A DNA stretch of 64,000 nt from Pagrus major (GCF_040436345.1 NC_133230.1:21896197-21960196); one strand, 5' to 3'. Shown: positions 1-13,250, counted from the first letter of the stretch. Notes: a model not told the origin generated them from the sequence alone. A program made the numbers and translations.

Positions 1-3000
1 TCACAGATTTTTAATGTGCTAGCTGTGATTTCTCCAGCAACACTAATCTATATTTTTATAATCAAATATATTAAGCTGGCTGGCTGCAACTTTACTGTTT
101 TGGTTCGCTCACGCTGCTCTCAGAGCTTTGTTTTCGGCTGCAGCATGCTGATAAATGATAATGAATGATAATGTTGCTGCGTAACTGCTGGATGTGTTTT
201 GCCACATCAGCTTAAAAGGTGATAATATATACACTTTGCCCACAACTTGGATGGTCAATATGTCAATCTGTCTTAGTCAACAAATTTTTCAACAATGTGT
301 TGGTGTAATAAACGTCCAATCTCCAAACCACTTGTGAACGTGGTCTATTTAGTCAAATAAAGAAAAGCAGCGAGTAGCATCACACATGTTGTGAACGGAG
401 AGTGCTTATGGATCCAGGCCAGCTGTTAACCACCAACTGACAGAACAGTAGGAGAGGAGCGAGGAGTGAGACGTACGGCAGCTACTGACATTAGAGGGAA
501 ATATGTCTTCAATGTGATGATTCATGCTGTATACACGTAATAAAATGAAGTCATTCAGGAGGCCTCGTCCCCTCTAACCACTTCAGCAGCCAGTCACTGT
601 CATACCACTGAATACTTTGTTAACAAAAGGTTTTCTAAATGCGTCTGTAAAAGAGAAGTATTTGCGTCACGTGTGGCTGCAACAATGCCTTACATGACTA
701 GTTTGTTTGTGTGACATCAGCTTGTTCACCAAGATAGTGTTTATTTAAGTTAAAGCGCTTTTTATGAAAAAAAACGACTGAAAAATGAATATTTCTGTAA
801 GAAATAAGACATTAGAAGAGAATAAAATAGGTCGGAATTAAGTAACTACACATGAAAATTGACAGGACATACAGAATCAAAACACAACTTTAGTACAGAA
901 AATGTCAAGAGCACAGAAAAGTACATTTCAGAAAGCATATGCTCGCTACAGTACAGAACAGGTAGTAAGCTGTTATTTCTCAGCTTCAGCATGTAGCCTA
1001 CAGATGTAGAGATGACAGTTCAGCACTACAGAGCAGATACAGGACAGGAAGTGTAATTATCTGCATCTACTGTTCCTCTTCAAAGAGACAGGGCAAGATG
1101 CCAGACAGCCTGACTGGCAAAGAGGGGGGAGAGGAAGAAAAAAAAAAAGAGCAGAGAGCCAGATAGAGAAAGAGAGATAAAGACTGAATTCAAAAAAGAT
1201 CGAAGCAAGGCGCCGGAGAGAGTGAGGAAAGTGGAGAGGGAGTCCCGCACCTCACATCTCATCGAGCAGCAGAAAAGTCAAACTTAGTAGAAATCAGAGG
1301 GGCAATTTTTCACATTCACCCTCCTGTTTTTCTTTGCACGACAGCTCCGCAGAGATACAGACGTTTGACACAGACTTCCTGAGCTAGCAGGCGAGAACAA
1401 GGGAGAAGAGAAATTAGAAGAATGTGTGAGAGACAGCGACGGACGGGAGAGAGCGGAGGGGAAGAGAGGGGGGTCAAAAGACAAGAGAGTGATGGATTGA
1501 GATAGCACAGAGAATGGAGACAGAGAGAGATTGTCATCATCATCATGAACAATGACTCTCTGATAGAGGAGGCCTGTTGCTGGATTTTCAACCCAGCTGA
1601 GGAGGCAGTGAGGAGGGGGCGGTCGCCCGCCTGCCCACCTGCCAGGGCCTCAGTCATGCTTTTAAGCATCTGCCAAACTGAAGGACGCTCGGTGCCATGT
1701 GCTTTTCACTGAAGGAGCCTGACGTTTGTCAGTCACAGTGAGGGCTTCTGTTCTGTCCGGCCTCAGCCAAACAGGGTTTAATGTCTCCCCTCACAAACAC
1801 ACACACACACTCGCAGCCCATGTAAACAATCCCAGTGTGTGTGTGATGTGAGCGAGACCCCGGCTCTGAAAGCCCCACATCGACTGCAGCTGTGGGCCGG
1901 CCAACAGCTGACGCTGGGTTGTGTGTCTCTGCTCTCTTTCTGCTTCCTTCCCCACCAACCCCGCCTCCTCTTCTTCTATGTTTCCATGAAACAGACCTGT
2001 AATTTTCACAGCTGTGTCTCGGGCACTGTGCCAGGGTGAGTCAGGGAAAGAGAGAGTGAGAGGGAGGGAGAGAGAGAGAGAGAGGGAGGGAGAGAAGGGC
2101 TGGCTAATGGCTTTTAGAGGAGTAGAGGCTACAGCACAGCTTCACTAAACCATGAGACACTCAAGATTCAAACCAGAGGAACATTCAAACAACTGAGTAA
2201 GATCCAACTCAAAGCAAAAGTACAAGTTCTATGAGTTATAACCACAAAGGACAACTGCAGTTTGCAACTTGGGTCTTGTTTTCAAAGTTCTGCCATCCCA
2301 TCTGTTGGTTAGGATGACATCGTACCCAGCAAACAAACTGCTGAAATCTGGAAACGCACCAACATCGCTACCGCAACGTCAGGTACCACAGTTGGTAATG
2401 AGGTCAACAGTTTAGTCTCGTTTACTCCAACGTGTTATTCGGAGGTAAAAACAGAAAACAAGCACACCCAAAATGACTGTAATAACCCCAATTTGCAGGA
2501 AATCTGTCTGCACGCACAACTGAGTAAATACAGTAGGTCAAAGTTGAACCCAGAAGTCAGTCTGGAAACTGTGATGTATATTTAAAACTTTTAAGAGTTT
2601 AGGTCATCATTTTGCTGTTTGCTGAAGTTTTCTCCAAAATTAAGACTGACAGATCTAAGCTTTATATTTTCTGGCCATTGCCTGTTGGTCTCATTTTTAG
2701 CAATGTTGTCATATTTCCAGATCTGGGCCGAGGCTTGATTACCTACAGGGAATATCGGACATCTCTCCTGAGGGTTTTTTTAAGATTAGGGCTTAAAGCT
2801 CCAGGGTTCAACTGGTTTGGACAAACTGTAATTCAAGTTTTTATAGAAAAATGCAGGCTGTGTTTCAGACCCTGATCTTTAACAGGACTCACTTGGAAGA
2901 CTTCAAGAATTCAAGAGTGTAGGTTTGGTTCAGAAGTGCAAACAGAACAGTACAAAGGAAAAAAGATAAATAAGTACATTTTAGTGGAACATTAACTGTA

Positions 3001-4507
3001 GATAAAAAACATTTAACCCCGAGTAGAACTTGTTGGTCTCCTTCTAAAGCTGCTGCTTAAAACCACAACAACCTCCACGAACAATAGCGTAATCTAAATG
3101 TCCAGACGTCACCGATCTTGCAATCCAGAGAAATGTGCGAGTGCCGAGGGCTGTCTCAACCCACGATTCAACCAGTCCTCAAGGGGCCTCAATCAGAGAA
3201 TCTTTCCAGAGAATCCACTTGGGATGCAAACTTCACCGAACTTCACTGATTTAATTACCTACAATTCATTACGATACAGACGCAACGTTGTAAAAGAAAA
3301 AGCTAAACAGATTTTACTTCATTAAACTGTTATCATGTCGGCCAGAAATATTATTCAACAACATCATGATGTATGATCTGATATCGCTGTGTTGTTCCCG
3401 GAACATCATAATTAATGTTGCTCCAGGACCCTCATTGAATCTGATGTTTGTCTGCAGCAACAGACATACAAATTGTGAAAGTGTATGTTTTAACCCAAAC
3501 CATGTTTTTCCTAAACCAAAGAGAGACAGAAAACTGAAAAGAGTATAATAATACGTCCTAATGAAATATGAACCCTAGTCTTATACTAGTCCCATTCAGC
3601 CACAGTGGCTTGCACCAGGTGCAGGCTTTGTCGTGTTATTGTAAATAGAAATGATGCTCCCTGCATAACATTAATTATAATGTTTTAGGAACAACAGCAG
3701 ATACACCATACAGAAACACGTAGAAGCACAGGCTATAGAGGTATTCAAGATGCATTTTATTAGTGTTTGGGCCTGTCTACCAGCTGCTTATATAACCTCT
3801 CAAGTCCAGAGGGTGGACATGTGGATTCAGCCAAGGTCGGGAAACATGTATCTAGCCCGAGAGAGAGCTACTCAAATGAGCATATCAATATTTGTATCAA
3901 CTCTTCTCTTCTCTCATCTGGACTAAAGAAGCTGTACAGTAAGAAGACAACGTTCAGTAGTAAATAATAATAATCCTCGATGTATATAACTTTCCTGTGT
4001 TTGTATGTTGCATATTCCTGCATGCATGTGGGAGGAATGGAGGTAATTAGTGACCCAGCGGTTCATTTTTTGCCTCTGGGCCCCCTCACGGGTTAATCCA
4101 GCCACAATCTCAGCCAACAGTTTATACAGTGCATTGTTGTTACCACACATGGAAATGATGGGGTGGTCATAATCATAAAAATAAGACCCACACTGTGAAA
4201 AATAAATTAAAATATGATATGCAAAGACACCCGAACATACAATCTACAACTTTAACACACAGGTTTCACAATGATTTACAGCCCCACACGTGGCCATGCA
4301 AATCTCACTCAAATGAAGTCATTTACTTGGCTGACTTAAGTATCAGCATCTGGCAGCAATAGGTTAAAAAGTCATTTTGTTGAAGAGTTAATTTTACAAA
4401 TATGGCCTCTCATTCTGGCTGTTTCCCCTCCTGCCCTCCTACACCACTCTCGGGTTCTGTTCTAGAGTTTGAGATCGGACAACATCTCCACTGGTCCAGA
4501 GTCGAGC
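1..4507. other. No gene recognised; AT-rich spacer or intron
   Basis: No exon with family similarity or convincing splice context is visible on either strand. It contains purine-rich tracts (1128-1240, 2043-2099) and a short CA run at about 1797-1812. If the CpG block at 8380-9260 is a minus-strand first exon, this whole stretch would be its first intron. Confidence 0.6.
2043..2099. repeat. (GA)n/(GGGA)n low-complexity tract
   Basis: A purine-only run of GAGAGAGA and GGGAGGGAG units. Another purine-rich stretch lies at about 1128-1240. Confidence 0.85.
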
Positions 4508-4817
4508 CCGACCGATATATCGGTTTGCCAATATTATCGGCCAATAATGGCCTTCCCACTGATACAACAATGTTGCTATATATGTGCCAATATGAAAACT
4601 CTTCTTTTTTGAGATCATAATGCAGAAAAGATGCTTGGAATAATTTATAATTCTTAAATTCCTGGTAAGTTTGCTGTTTCACTGCACTGAACAAAGTTTA
4701 TTGTTAAACTGTAAAATATCCTGTTTCTGTTTCATAGCTTTATCATGTTTGCTATCCCATATTTGAGGGCTCACTGCAAAAAATGTGTGTATATATCGGC
4801 CGATATATCGATATCGG
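4508..4817. mobile_element. Degenerate repeat with inverted CGATATATCGG ends
   Basis: The left end CCGACCGATATATCGG (4508-4523) and right end CCGATATATCGATATCGG (4800-4817) are near-inverted copies of one another around about 275 bp of AT-rich non-coding DNA. Similar ATATCGG-rich repeats are widespread in teleosts. No target duplication was found. Confidence 0.5.
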
Positions 4818-5649
4818 AATTTTTCTTCCTTATATCATTCTTCCCGAGCTGATATTGTTTCTTTTTGCACACCTCTGGCCAGAAGGCTCATCCCTTTATA
4901 GATGGTTGTCAGCATGTAGATGGAAAGACTCTTCACCTCGAACATATGGACACTGGATTCAGGATGTTATGTACTCTTTACGATTAAAGAAGATCTGTTG
5001 TTTTATCAAGGGATTATAAACATACTTTTATAATCAAATATGGAAGCTGAAGAATTGTAGTGAAGTACACTATAATCCGCTACTCATGTCATACATGTCT
5101 ATTAATACATTTTATTTTTCTCTCTCTGTTTCTTTGTGTCCAGTCTGTCTCTTCTTGTTTGCCTTGGCATGTTGAGGGGAGGGTGAGGTTGTTTTTCTCG
5201 AATCTGTGTTTGTTTATTGCTACTGTGTGTGTCTCTTCTGTATCGTTAATAAAATACCAAAATAAAAGACCCTGAGGTAGCTTGTACTGATTGGCACAAT
5301 GAGCTGTGAGTTCCTGTTGGATAATATTTAACATCACTCTGTGGGGAACAACAGTGTGACAAGTGTTTTGGAAAAAGAGGGATGTGCCAGTGTACTTTTC
5401 CAATGCAACTGAACAATAAGGTCATTCATACTGGGTGGGATGTTTTTTCCATGTTTTTTTTTATGCCTTTAATTTGGCACATGAACTACACAATAATATG
5501 AATGATAATAATATGTTCACAATATAAACAATAAACAACACGGCTGACACCTCTGCTGCGCACATGTGGCCTGTATCTGAGCAGGAAGTATTTGTCTCCT
5601 TTGGGACAGCAGGGAGGACAGAGTGTTTGGGTGACAGGAGGCATGTTCC

Positions 5650-5681
5650 CCTCCTCCTCCTCCTCCTCCTCCTCCTCCTCC
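5650..5681. repeat. (CTC)n microsatellite
   Basis: Ten CTC units. It produces poly-leucine or poly-arginine in spurious open frames on both strands. Confidence 0.95.
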
Positions 5682-6055
5682 GCTCTATGGCCACAACAGG
5701 ACACTTCTTCAGAAATAATGGGATTATGCTCATGATTGATATCCAGCTTTATGGCTCACGTGTGTGGGCACTGCACCTCTATTCAGCATGCCGCTATGAC
5801 AGGCCTGTCAAAGTCGGCTCTGGAGAACTGACTAGACACAAATCTACCACGACCTCCAGAACTGAAGCTCTATTGTCAGGCTTTTCTGTCCACGAGAGGC
5901 TTTACAAACACCATTATACTGAAGAACTCACTAGGCAACTTGTATGTCATGCATTATGTGATAACCCCGATGTCACGTCAAAGCCTGTTCTTTTCAACTG
6001 GATTTTCCAGCAGCAGATGTTCAGCTTTTTACACATCAGATGGTTTTTAATCCAA

Positions 6056-6120
6056 ATAGGGCTGCAACTCACATTTATTTTCATTGGTGATCAACCCAAT
6101 GATTATTTCCTTGATTAACT
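6056..6120 (+). repeat. Truncated copy of the GCTGCAACTAACGATTA repeat
   Basis: GGGCTGCAACTCACATTTAT...GATTATTTCCTTGATTAA matches the left end of the repeat at 37832-38275 with substitutions. Confidence 0.5.
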
Positions 6121-6237
6121 CGGGAATTAAAATCAAATATAATTAAATAAATCATGTGAAAATAAGTGTAAGGTGTGCATAAGCAGGTTCCAAGAGGCCC
6201 AAGTCTTAGAGAATAATGCACTTGTATTATTACAACC

Positions 6238-6315
6238 AGCAGAGGTGGAAGAAGTAAAAAGAATTCCTTGACAGTACACCAGTGAGAAAATACTGTGTTA
6301 CAAGTAAAAATACAG
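6238..6315. repeat. Fragment of a GGTGGAAGAAGTA-type fish repeat
   Basis: GAGGTGGAAGAAGTAAAAAG through TACTGTGTTACAAGTAAAAA resembles a repeat family also present at 26379-26985 (reverse arrangement), where GTAAAAGATCCGAATACTTC appears. Confidence 0.45.
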
Positions 6316-6567
6316 GAGTATTGTTGAAATAAGGTTCTTCCAGCGGGAATGAACCTGAATCAGAGGCTTCATGGGTTTGAGGATGGCAAACTTTCAAGGG
6401 AGAAAAGAAGGACTTGGGCACACTGATTGATATGCAGTTCTTACACTACACAACTGAGTCTGAGTCAAAATGCACAATGACATAAACAAACCCATATGTA
6501 TATTCAGCCTAGAGAATGTGTACAGTCGTCATTGGATGCCTGGAGCGGTAACAGGGTACAGCTTTTA

Positions 6568-6912
6568 GTTCAGTTCAGTTCAGTTCATTATCTACCGCTT
6601 TTCCGTGAGGGTCGCGGAGATGTTGCTCCTTTTAGGGGATTGCGGGTTGCGGGTTACTGGGGCCAAATCCAGTTCACATAGGGCGGAGGCCAGGGTATAT
6701 CCCTGGATGAGTCGCCAGCTCATCGCAGGGCCCTCTGACGGCAGAGGCTGCCACACAGGGTGCCAACTGCGCGCCAGGAGCAGTTTGGGGTTCAGTATCT
6801 TGCTCAAGGATACTTCGGCATGTAGCTCAGTTCCGCCCAGGGGAGCCGGGGTTTGAGCCAGCGACCTTCTGGTCACTGGTCACCTGCTCTACCCACTGAG
6901 CTACAGCCGCCC
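6568..6912 (-). mobile_element. tRNA-derived SINE, complete, with 9-bp target-site duplication
   Basis: Read on the minus strand it begins GGGGCGGCTGTAGCTCAGTG, a tRNA-like head with A box (TAGCTCAGTGG) and B box region (GGTCGCTGGCTCAAACCC). A body follows with the CGCCAGCTCATCGCAGGGC type motif (plus strand) common in fish repeats, and it ends in a (GAACT)n-like tail. The direct repeat CAGCTTTTA flanks it at 6559-6567 and 6913-6921. The tRNA head is part of the SINE, not a functional tRNA gene. Confidence 0.88.
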
Positions 6913-7722
6913 CAGCTTTTATAAAACTTTTATTATCTTTCTTTCACACTATGGTACCGACCCAATCGCAAGAACTGAAGTCAGCGATGTACATTTCTGC
7001 AAACCGCGGATAAGTTGCAACTTCACTTTTCCTAAAGGTCATAAACATGTAATGTGAAAGTGATATGAGACGTTTCTTTGAAAGGTCAATATGGTACGTA
7101 GCCTATGACACATACAAGTGGTCTGCAAAAGCTACCAACATTTTATCCTGGTGACTGAGCTGATGGTTCAGCATTAAACCTCTGCTCACTTTCTAGAATT
7201 AAAACTTTAAAAAGGGAAACAACAGCACTATTAGGACTACAATCTGTAGATAAATATCGTAAAGCCGTTCCATCATATATCTCCTCGGCCTATCAGAAGA
7301 CCCTACATACAGATAGGGAATCCATCAATTTCTCCGTTAGGTAATCTCCTCTGGCAGGAGCGATCAAAACCATTATAAAGATGTCCTTTAAAAAGTGATC
7401 CATCTGTAAATAATATCAGCTCCGTGCCTCCCCTCATCACCTTTAAATGTTCCTTAAATCTGACAGACACCTGACACTGTCTCATGTATTATCTGCAAAA
7501 TGGACTTAAAGCACGCAGTCTGCAAACATAATGGTCCATCAGAGCTTTATATTATCACGCATTCTATTACTGGATTATAATAGCTGCAGCATTAAGATAT
7601 AAGGAGCATTTTAATGTCATATCTGGATGAGGACAAATTATTTTTATAGTAACACTTCATAATTACCATCATGGTAAAATGAACTATTGGCTATCCAAAT
7701 GAAGTTTAGAGATGAACTACAC

Positions 7723-7992
7723 CAGTGGTGCCCCAACCTTTTCCCTTGAGGGGCCAAAACTAAAACTTAATTGTGGGCCCGGGGCCAAAAGTAAACCCCT
7801 ATCTCATTGTGTTGTATTGTGAAGCTGCAGAATAGTAACAGGATCCAGAGTTCCCTAAATTGACTGACTTCCTCTGGAAAGTGTCTCCCCACACACCCTG
7901 CTCAGATTATGAAAAATAATTAATAATCAGAGGTAATCAGAGCAAACTAATTTGACTATTTTGGGCCCATTGGCCCCATCTGGACAGCCCTG
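7723..7992. mobile_element. hAT-type non-autonomous transposon (MITE) with 8-bp TSD
   Basis: The ends are CAGTGGTGCCCCAAC and, reverse-complemented, CAGGGCTGTCCAGAT, a degenerate terminal inverted repeat of the hAT CAGNG type. The perfect 8-bp duplication AACTACAC flanks it at 7715-7722 and 7993-8000. The element is 270 bp with no coding capacity. The 8-bp duplication and the CAG ends place it in the hAT superfamily. Confidence 0.85.
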
Positions 7993-8379
7993 AACTACAC
8001 AATATGTGTTCATCACTTACAAAGTACTATACACATCAGCTGCAACTCTACAACAAACAATTGCTTGATAAGTGGTCCAAAAACCAAAGATATCTATATT
8101 ATAATCATATAGAAAACACTTACAGTGCTTTTTCTTTGTGCACGGCAAATTACAGAAGTAATCCAAAAGAAACAGGCAGTAAAAGGACCACCAGGACCTT
8201 TAAGTCTACATCAGCTGCTGGGCTGTTTTCCTGGCTGTACCGGGAGGCTACAACTTAGCTTTGTAACTGAGCACCGTGCATCAAACACCTCTCCTCCTCC
8301 ATCAAACAGTGAGTGTAACAGTACACCTCCAAAACACAAACTCGGCAGCAGAGAGGAGCCTCAAACTTGCCTCGAACAG

Positions 8380-9260
8380 AAGCTGCTTGTGTGACATTTT
8401 CTGCGATCACGAGCCGAGGCTCCTCACTCACCGTGCCGCCACACAACACCCCAGTGTCCGTGCCACCTGCAGGAGACCCGGAGCGAGTACCGCGAGCGAT
8501 CCGGAGAAAGTTTCCCCCACCAGAACAGGAAGGGTCTGTTTATCTGCGTGTGGCTGACACATTATTATCATTATCCCGACCTCGGAGCCGTCTCATGGCT
8601 CGATCTCGTCCCAGCCTGACACTTTCAGTTTTGCCCCGAGAGGCGATAAGAGTTGAAGGCTGTTGTGTCTTACCGCTTCGTAGACTGGAACAAAAAAAAA
8701 AAATCAACCCCCCCGAGAGAGACGATCTGAACGAGGAAGATCACTTCCACAGGGCGAGAGAGCGATGCGTCAGGTGTACGCTTCCCACAAGTGAAGGAGG
8801 AAAACGGAGCGGAGGACGACTCATGTTGAGTTGATCGGCTGAAGACTGTTTTTTTTTTCTTTTTTCTTTTTTTTTTCCAACTCCGAACTGCGCCGCTCCG
8901 TGCGCTCCGCGTAAAAAACCCCGCAGTCGGAACACTTTAAACTACAATCCTGGTTGAGGAGGCGAAACGAGGCGAGAGAAGCATTCAGCAGGCTCCTGCG
9001 AACTACGGCTCCACTTCAGCGTGTTTTTACATAACAGCATCATCCGCTTTTTATGTTGACGCATCATGTAGCGAAAACATGGAGTTTCTTAAAGGGCCAC
9101 GGACGCGCCGTCCACATGTCACCGTCCCCAGCAGCAGCGGCAGCAGCGGCAGTAGCAGCAGCCCCGCTGTGGCTGACAGATGGCTTTCACCTAGTTAAAG
9201 TCTTTAAGCCCTCTTCTTTTGACACTTGTGTTAACCCTGGCAGCAGTGAGTGAAGGAGCT
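8380..9260 (-). promoter_or_regulatory. Orphan CpG-rich block, likely promoter/first exon of an unidentified gene
   Basis: Unlike its AT-rich surroundings this segment is rich in CpG, with GCG/CCG clusters, poly-pyrimidine runs and a CAG/CGG-rich stretch at 9127-9165. On the minus strand there is a strong donor, ACG|GTGAGTG, with the exon ending at 8432. A weaker GTGAGT is on the plus strand near 9247. No convincing protein is encoded, so a non-coding first exon is the simplest reading. On human chromosome 15 the gene following IVD is BAHD1, which would predict a minus-strand gene to the left here; that link is only an inference. Confidence 0.4.
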
Positions 9261-9774
9261 GCTCAGGAGGACTCTGAAGGATCTGTGGTCTGTCAGCTCT
9301 GGCTCGTGACCAAAACCTGCCCCGACATGTGACTGCATGGTGCCTCATGGATGTAGTTTGTCTCTTTATGTGACTTTGTGTTTTAATTTTCTTCACTGCT
9401 GGGATAATGACACTCTGGACTTGTTTGTGCTACAATGAGCAGAGAAACCAAAAACCAAAATCTTCTGCAGCACAACCAGTCATCTGACAGACACGTTGCA
9501 TAATTGAAACCCACACTAATCTCAGACAGGTGCTGATATAACACATGTTTGCATACATTAACATTTAGCCTGCAGACCAAGACAGAAAAAAAAAAAACTT
9601 CTCATATTAATTATCATGATGCCACTTTCTAGTAATTCAAATTTTATGAATTTATAATTCTTTATTGATCAGTTAGAAGCAATTAGGAACAACTTTAGGA
9701 TTGTCAGGTTGTGGAAAATTCCTTTCTCAAATCAGTTTGGGATCTCTGGGCTTCCAGATGCTTAGATTACACCG

Positions 9775-9962
9775 GATGAGCTGTGTGGAGCCATTTTATG
9801 TTTGTTTTTTTTAAGTCCCCATCTACTTCAGTTGTTTAGTTGAATGCAGCAATGCTGTTTTGCTGTAAAGGTCCAGGAATGTTTTGTGGACTACGAAACT
9901 GTCTTTCTTTCTATCAGCATGAATGACTGAATTTTCAATTTTGGGTGACATTCTCCTTTAAT
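9775..9962. repeat. Interspersed repeat, copy 1 (AAGTCCCCATCTACTTCAG type)
   Basis: It shares AAGTCCCCATCT(A/G)CTTCAG, TTTTGCTGT(A/G)AAG and AATGTTTTGTGGACTACG(A/T)AACT with the segment at 50298-50470 in ltk intron DNA. It is non-coding. Confidence 0.6.
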
Positions 9963-11521
9963 AATGACCTATAAAGCTATGGTAAATGATTTTATAAATG
10001 TCTTATTAGAAATAAGTACCATAATCACACATGAATAAGCCATCATAATGCAGAGGTAATGAAAACTGTGTGAGTTGTGAAGCCAGATCTCCATCATATA
10101 CTTCTTTGTATACGTCAGAGAGGTCGCCTCCCACGGCGTTTCGCTACTAAAAGAAGGTTACATGGCGTCCAACAAACATTTATCAGTGACTTACTCACAT
10201 GAACTTCAGACTTGATGCTTATGTAAAGAGGGAAACCTTCACTTAACAATAAGGCATTCAGTTTGAATGTCTCCCCTGAAGGGAGGAGTCCTTCCTGCTT
10301 AATAAAGAGCCATACAGCTAAGGAGACAAAGCACACTGACAGAAGTTACACAGCAGCTTTTAACACACAGATGTCGACTCACAATCTGGAGGCCCAGAAG
10401 TCATTAAAAGAATGCATTATAATCAATTACTACTGATAGTATTTGTAACATTACATTAGGTTACATGACTAACACACCAAGGTATTAGTACCTATCAAAT
10501 AATGATATAACGACAATGTATTTATCCCGTTCAAAAAGTATGCCGAATTGAATTTTCGTTAATTGAGATTCAGGGAAGTAAAAGTAATCAAACACAAACG
10601 AAAAACTTTATAAAGAGCTTTCTTAATTTCTCCTCAATCAAAGAATATTCCCTCCCCATCACCACAGTATTCAAAAATACTGTCTCCCCTTTGGCTTTTT
10701 CTAGAAACAAGAGGCTCTATGTTTAGTGGGTACAGAGGGATCATAAAAACATGCATCGTTTCTTTATTCTTTAATCACATCTGCACAATAATGCATTTCA
10801 GCACAAGCCCAGTCATGTCTTGCTACAGAGCACACAGAGTGCCTTTATCATTTCTGCAGCGAGCTGAGGAAGAAGCATCTTCAGATCTAAAATGTCACTC
10901 TTTTATCTCCAGCAGAGGGTTTAGAAATAAAACAACCGGCCCTGAATGTTACTGTTAATCCTGCAGCTCAGCGCTGAGTGGTTTTATCACAGAGAGCCGA
11001 GAACGACACACAGCGGAGCGATACTGAGCTGTATCAAAGTCCAACCAAACAATCTTGTGCACATCAATCAGCCTGAGTCCCGGCCGCTGACAGAGATGAA
11101 ATGACAGGAGATAGATCGGAGGCAATAAGTTGACGATCCATCATTTTAACAGGTGATGGATGGAGGAGTTTCAGCGGCAGATTACTGAGAGAGGGATTAG
11201 AAGATAAATTTGAGGAAGGAAAATGATTTAGCAGTGTGTAATTGTTGGAGAAGTACTGCTTAGTTCATAAAGACGTCAAAGTAGTGCTTTTTTTTTTAAA
11301 CTTTATTTTATATAATGCATTCAGTGGTAGAAAGTGAAGCTTGGTTTTACTTAGTCTTGAGCTATTTACTGGACTTTATTACTTACTTTATACCCCACAT
11401 ATTAGACGCAAATATTGTACTTTTTACTCACCTATACCTTTATATATTATAAACTATATACATATGATAATGGTTACTTTGCAGATGAAGATGATAAATG
11501 ATCTGTTAAGAAAGATAAGAT

Positions 11522-11770
11522 AGACTTTACTGTCATCCATCTTTGTACAGTGCAGCACATAGAGGAACAAAATTGTGTTTCGCCGGTGCAAAACAAAAAG
11601 GATGAATGATGCAACATTCAGCAGGAGAGAGGCAAACATTGGGACTTTATATAAGGGGCAACAACAGGATACACAAACAGGTACAGAAACTACATATGAA
11701 ACAAGGTTCAAACACAGAGTGCAATATGCAGTACAAAGTGCAGTTGCAGCAGGAAAAGCAGCTTGTGAAA
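11522..11770 (+). repeat. Interspersed repeat (GACTTTACTGTCATC type)
   Basis: GATAGACTTTACTGTCATCC...GGAACAAAATTGTGTTTCGC...GTGCAATATGCAGTACAAAG follows the layout of a common teleost repeat of this type. A relative (AAGTCCTTTATTTGCCATAT...) is at 21862-22129. Confidence 0.5.
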
Positions 11771-13250
11771 TTATAAAATATATTATAGAATATAATTAAA
11801 TCCTGCAGCTACAACATTAAACTGCTGTTCACATAGTAATGATAATAAAATAACATGGTGATATTAGATGAGACAGTCAGAATAATGACTTCTAGCTTTG
11901 ATGCTTAAGAACATTTGTGACCTGCTCCATCATTTTGAGTTACGTTGACCCGAAACACATTTTGAGTTTTTTGTTTTTCTGTAAAGTGGAAAGTCTCAGC
12001 TTCATGGGGATACCAATATCTACGCCAGATATTCTGAGATATGCTCTATCTCGAACTCCAAAAATGCAGGGTCCTACATTCACTATAACACAACTAACAG
12101 CATCTGTTTTTTTAACACTCCCAGCCTGGTGAATGCCCACACAGCTCACATCCCCAGTTTGTAATGCAGATGTTCACTTATACATTTGTATGGTTGAGAT
12201 AACCTGCTGATGACATCATCAGGGGGTCATGTTACAACTGAACTGTCTTTGAAATGCTGAGTAGCAGCCCCTATCCCCAGTGAAGTGACTTCAGTGCTTT
12301 TGAGTTCTCTTCAAATTTCTTGAAATTTAACCTTAGCTATGAATTTTGAGTGATGAGAAATGATCAAGCACTTTGAAAACAGTCTCCTCATGAGACATAA
12401 AATGTGACACTTTGAGTACTACTTTTGTAAAACTGATTTAAAAAAAAAGTTAAATCCAGAAATAATAAAATGTTTATTTTTATTTACTGCAGACAGAACA
12501 ACTATATTTCATACATTGTACACTGTACATCTACATTCTGACAACGACAGTCCTTTTGGAGAAAAGACAAATAAATCCACTCAGACTGTACAGACAGGAT
12601 ACAATAGTGGAATATATTTCTATACAAACTGTTTTTAATGCTAATTCTCTACAACAGAATACTCAGATATCAGCTGATTTTCTTTATTGATCAGTAACAG
12701 TTTCGAGTTTGCATTGAAATCATAAATGGGAAGTTAGAAAACTCTACACATTTACATTAAGTTTTTGTATTCAGCTATAGTGATATTCGCTGTTCAGGTC
12801 ATTACTGGATGCTCTCAGGTTTTACAGAAACAACAGCGGCCTGACAAAGTGTCCCAGAGCACCGAGCCCTTCACACGCTCAATAATGCATCAGCTCCTCT
12901 TATATAATGGCTCAGCATTCAGAATCATCCTGGTAAACTTTGAAATGCCCACTTGGTTTGTAGAAGGAGAAACTAACCAGCTACTATAACAATATTGATG
13001 CCCGACTCTTGGCACTCTTGGAGTGTTAAATACATGAAAATCAGTGTTGGAATAAAAAATAAAAACGTATCGGCTGCTACACATCCGCATTAAATATTTC
13101 CAAAATCAAATTTCATTTCAGCACATAAGAGAAAAATCTGTGATATTGCCCATTTATAGGGTTCAGTTATTTATCAAGTAATTCCAACAGAACAAGGTAG
13201 ACTCATTTGAAGAAGAAAAGGCCACTGAATCGACTAAAATCAACATTTCA

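Larger units (their letters stand above)
9261..13250. other. Spacer between the CpG block and the ivd 3' end
   Basis: No coding exon recognised. It holds the repeats at 9775-9962 and 11522-11770 and AT-rich DNA. The ivd 3' UTR may extend into 12470-13250 if distal poly(A) signals are used. Confidence 0.6.

Noticed and set aside
5564..6118. 184-codon open frame on the plus strand
   Set aside because: It runs through the (CTC)n repeat (poly-leucine) and then an interspersed repeat; there is no family similarity or splice context.
6840..6912. tRNA-like sequence on the minus strand (A and B box)
   Set aside because: It is the head of a SINE with its own tail and target duplication, so it is not annotated as a tRNA gene.
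8367..8834. 155-codon open frame in the CpG-rich block
   Set aside because: GC-rich DNA is poor in stop codons. The protein has low complexity and no recognisable domain; overlapping frames on both strands are equally open.
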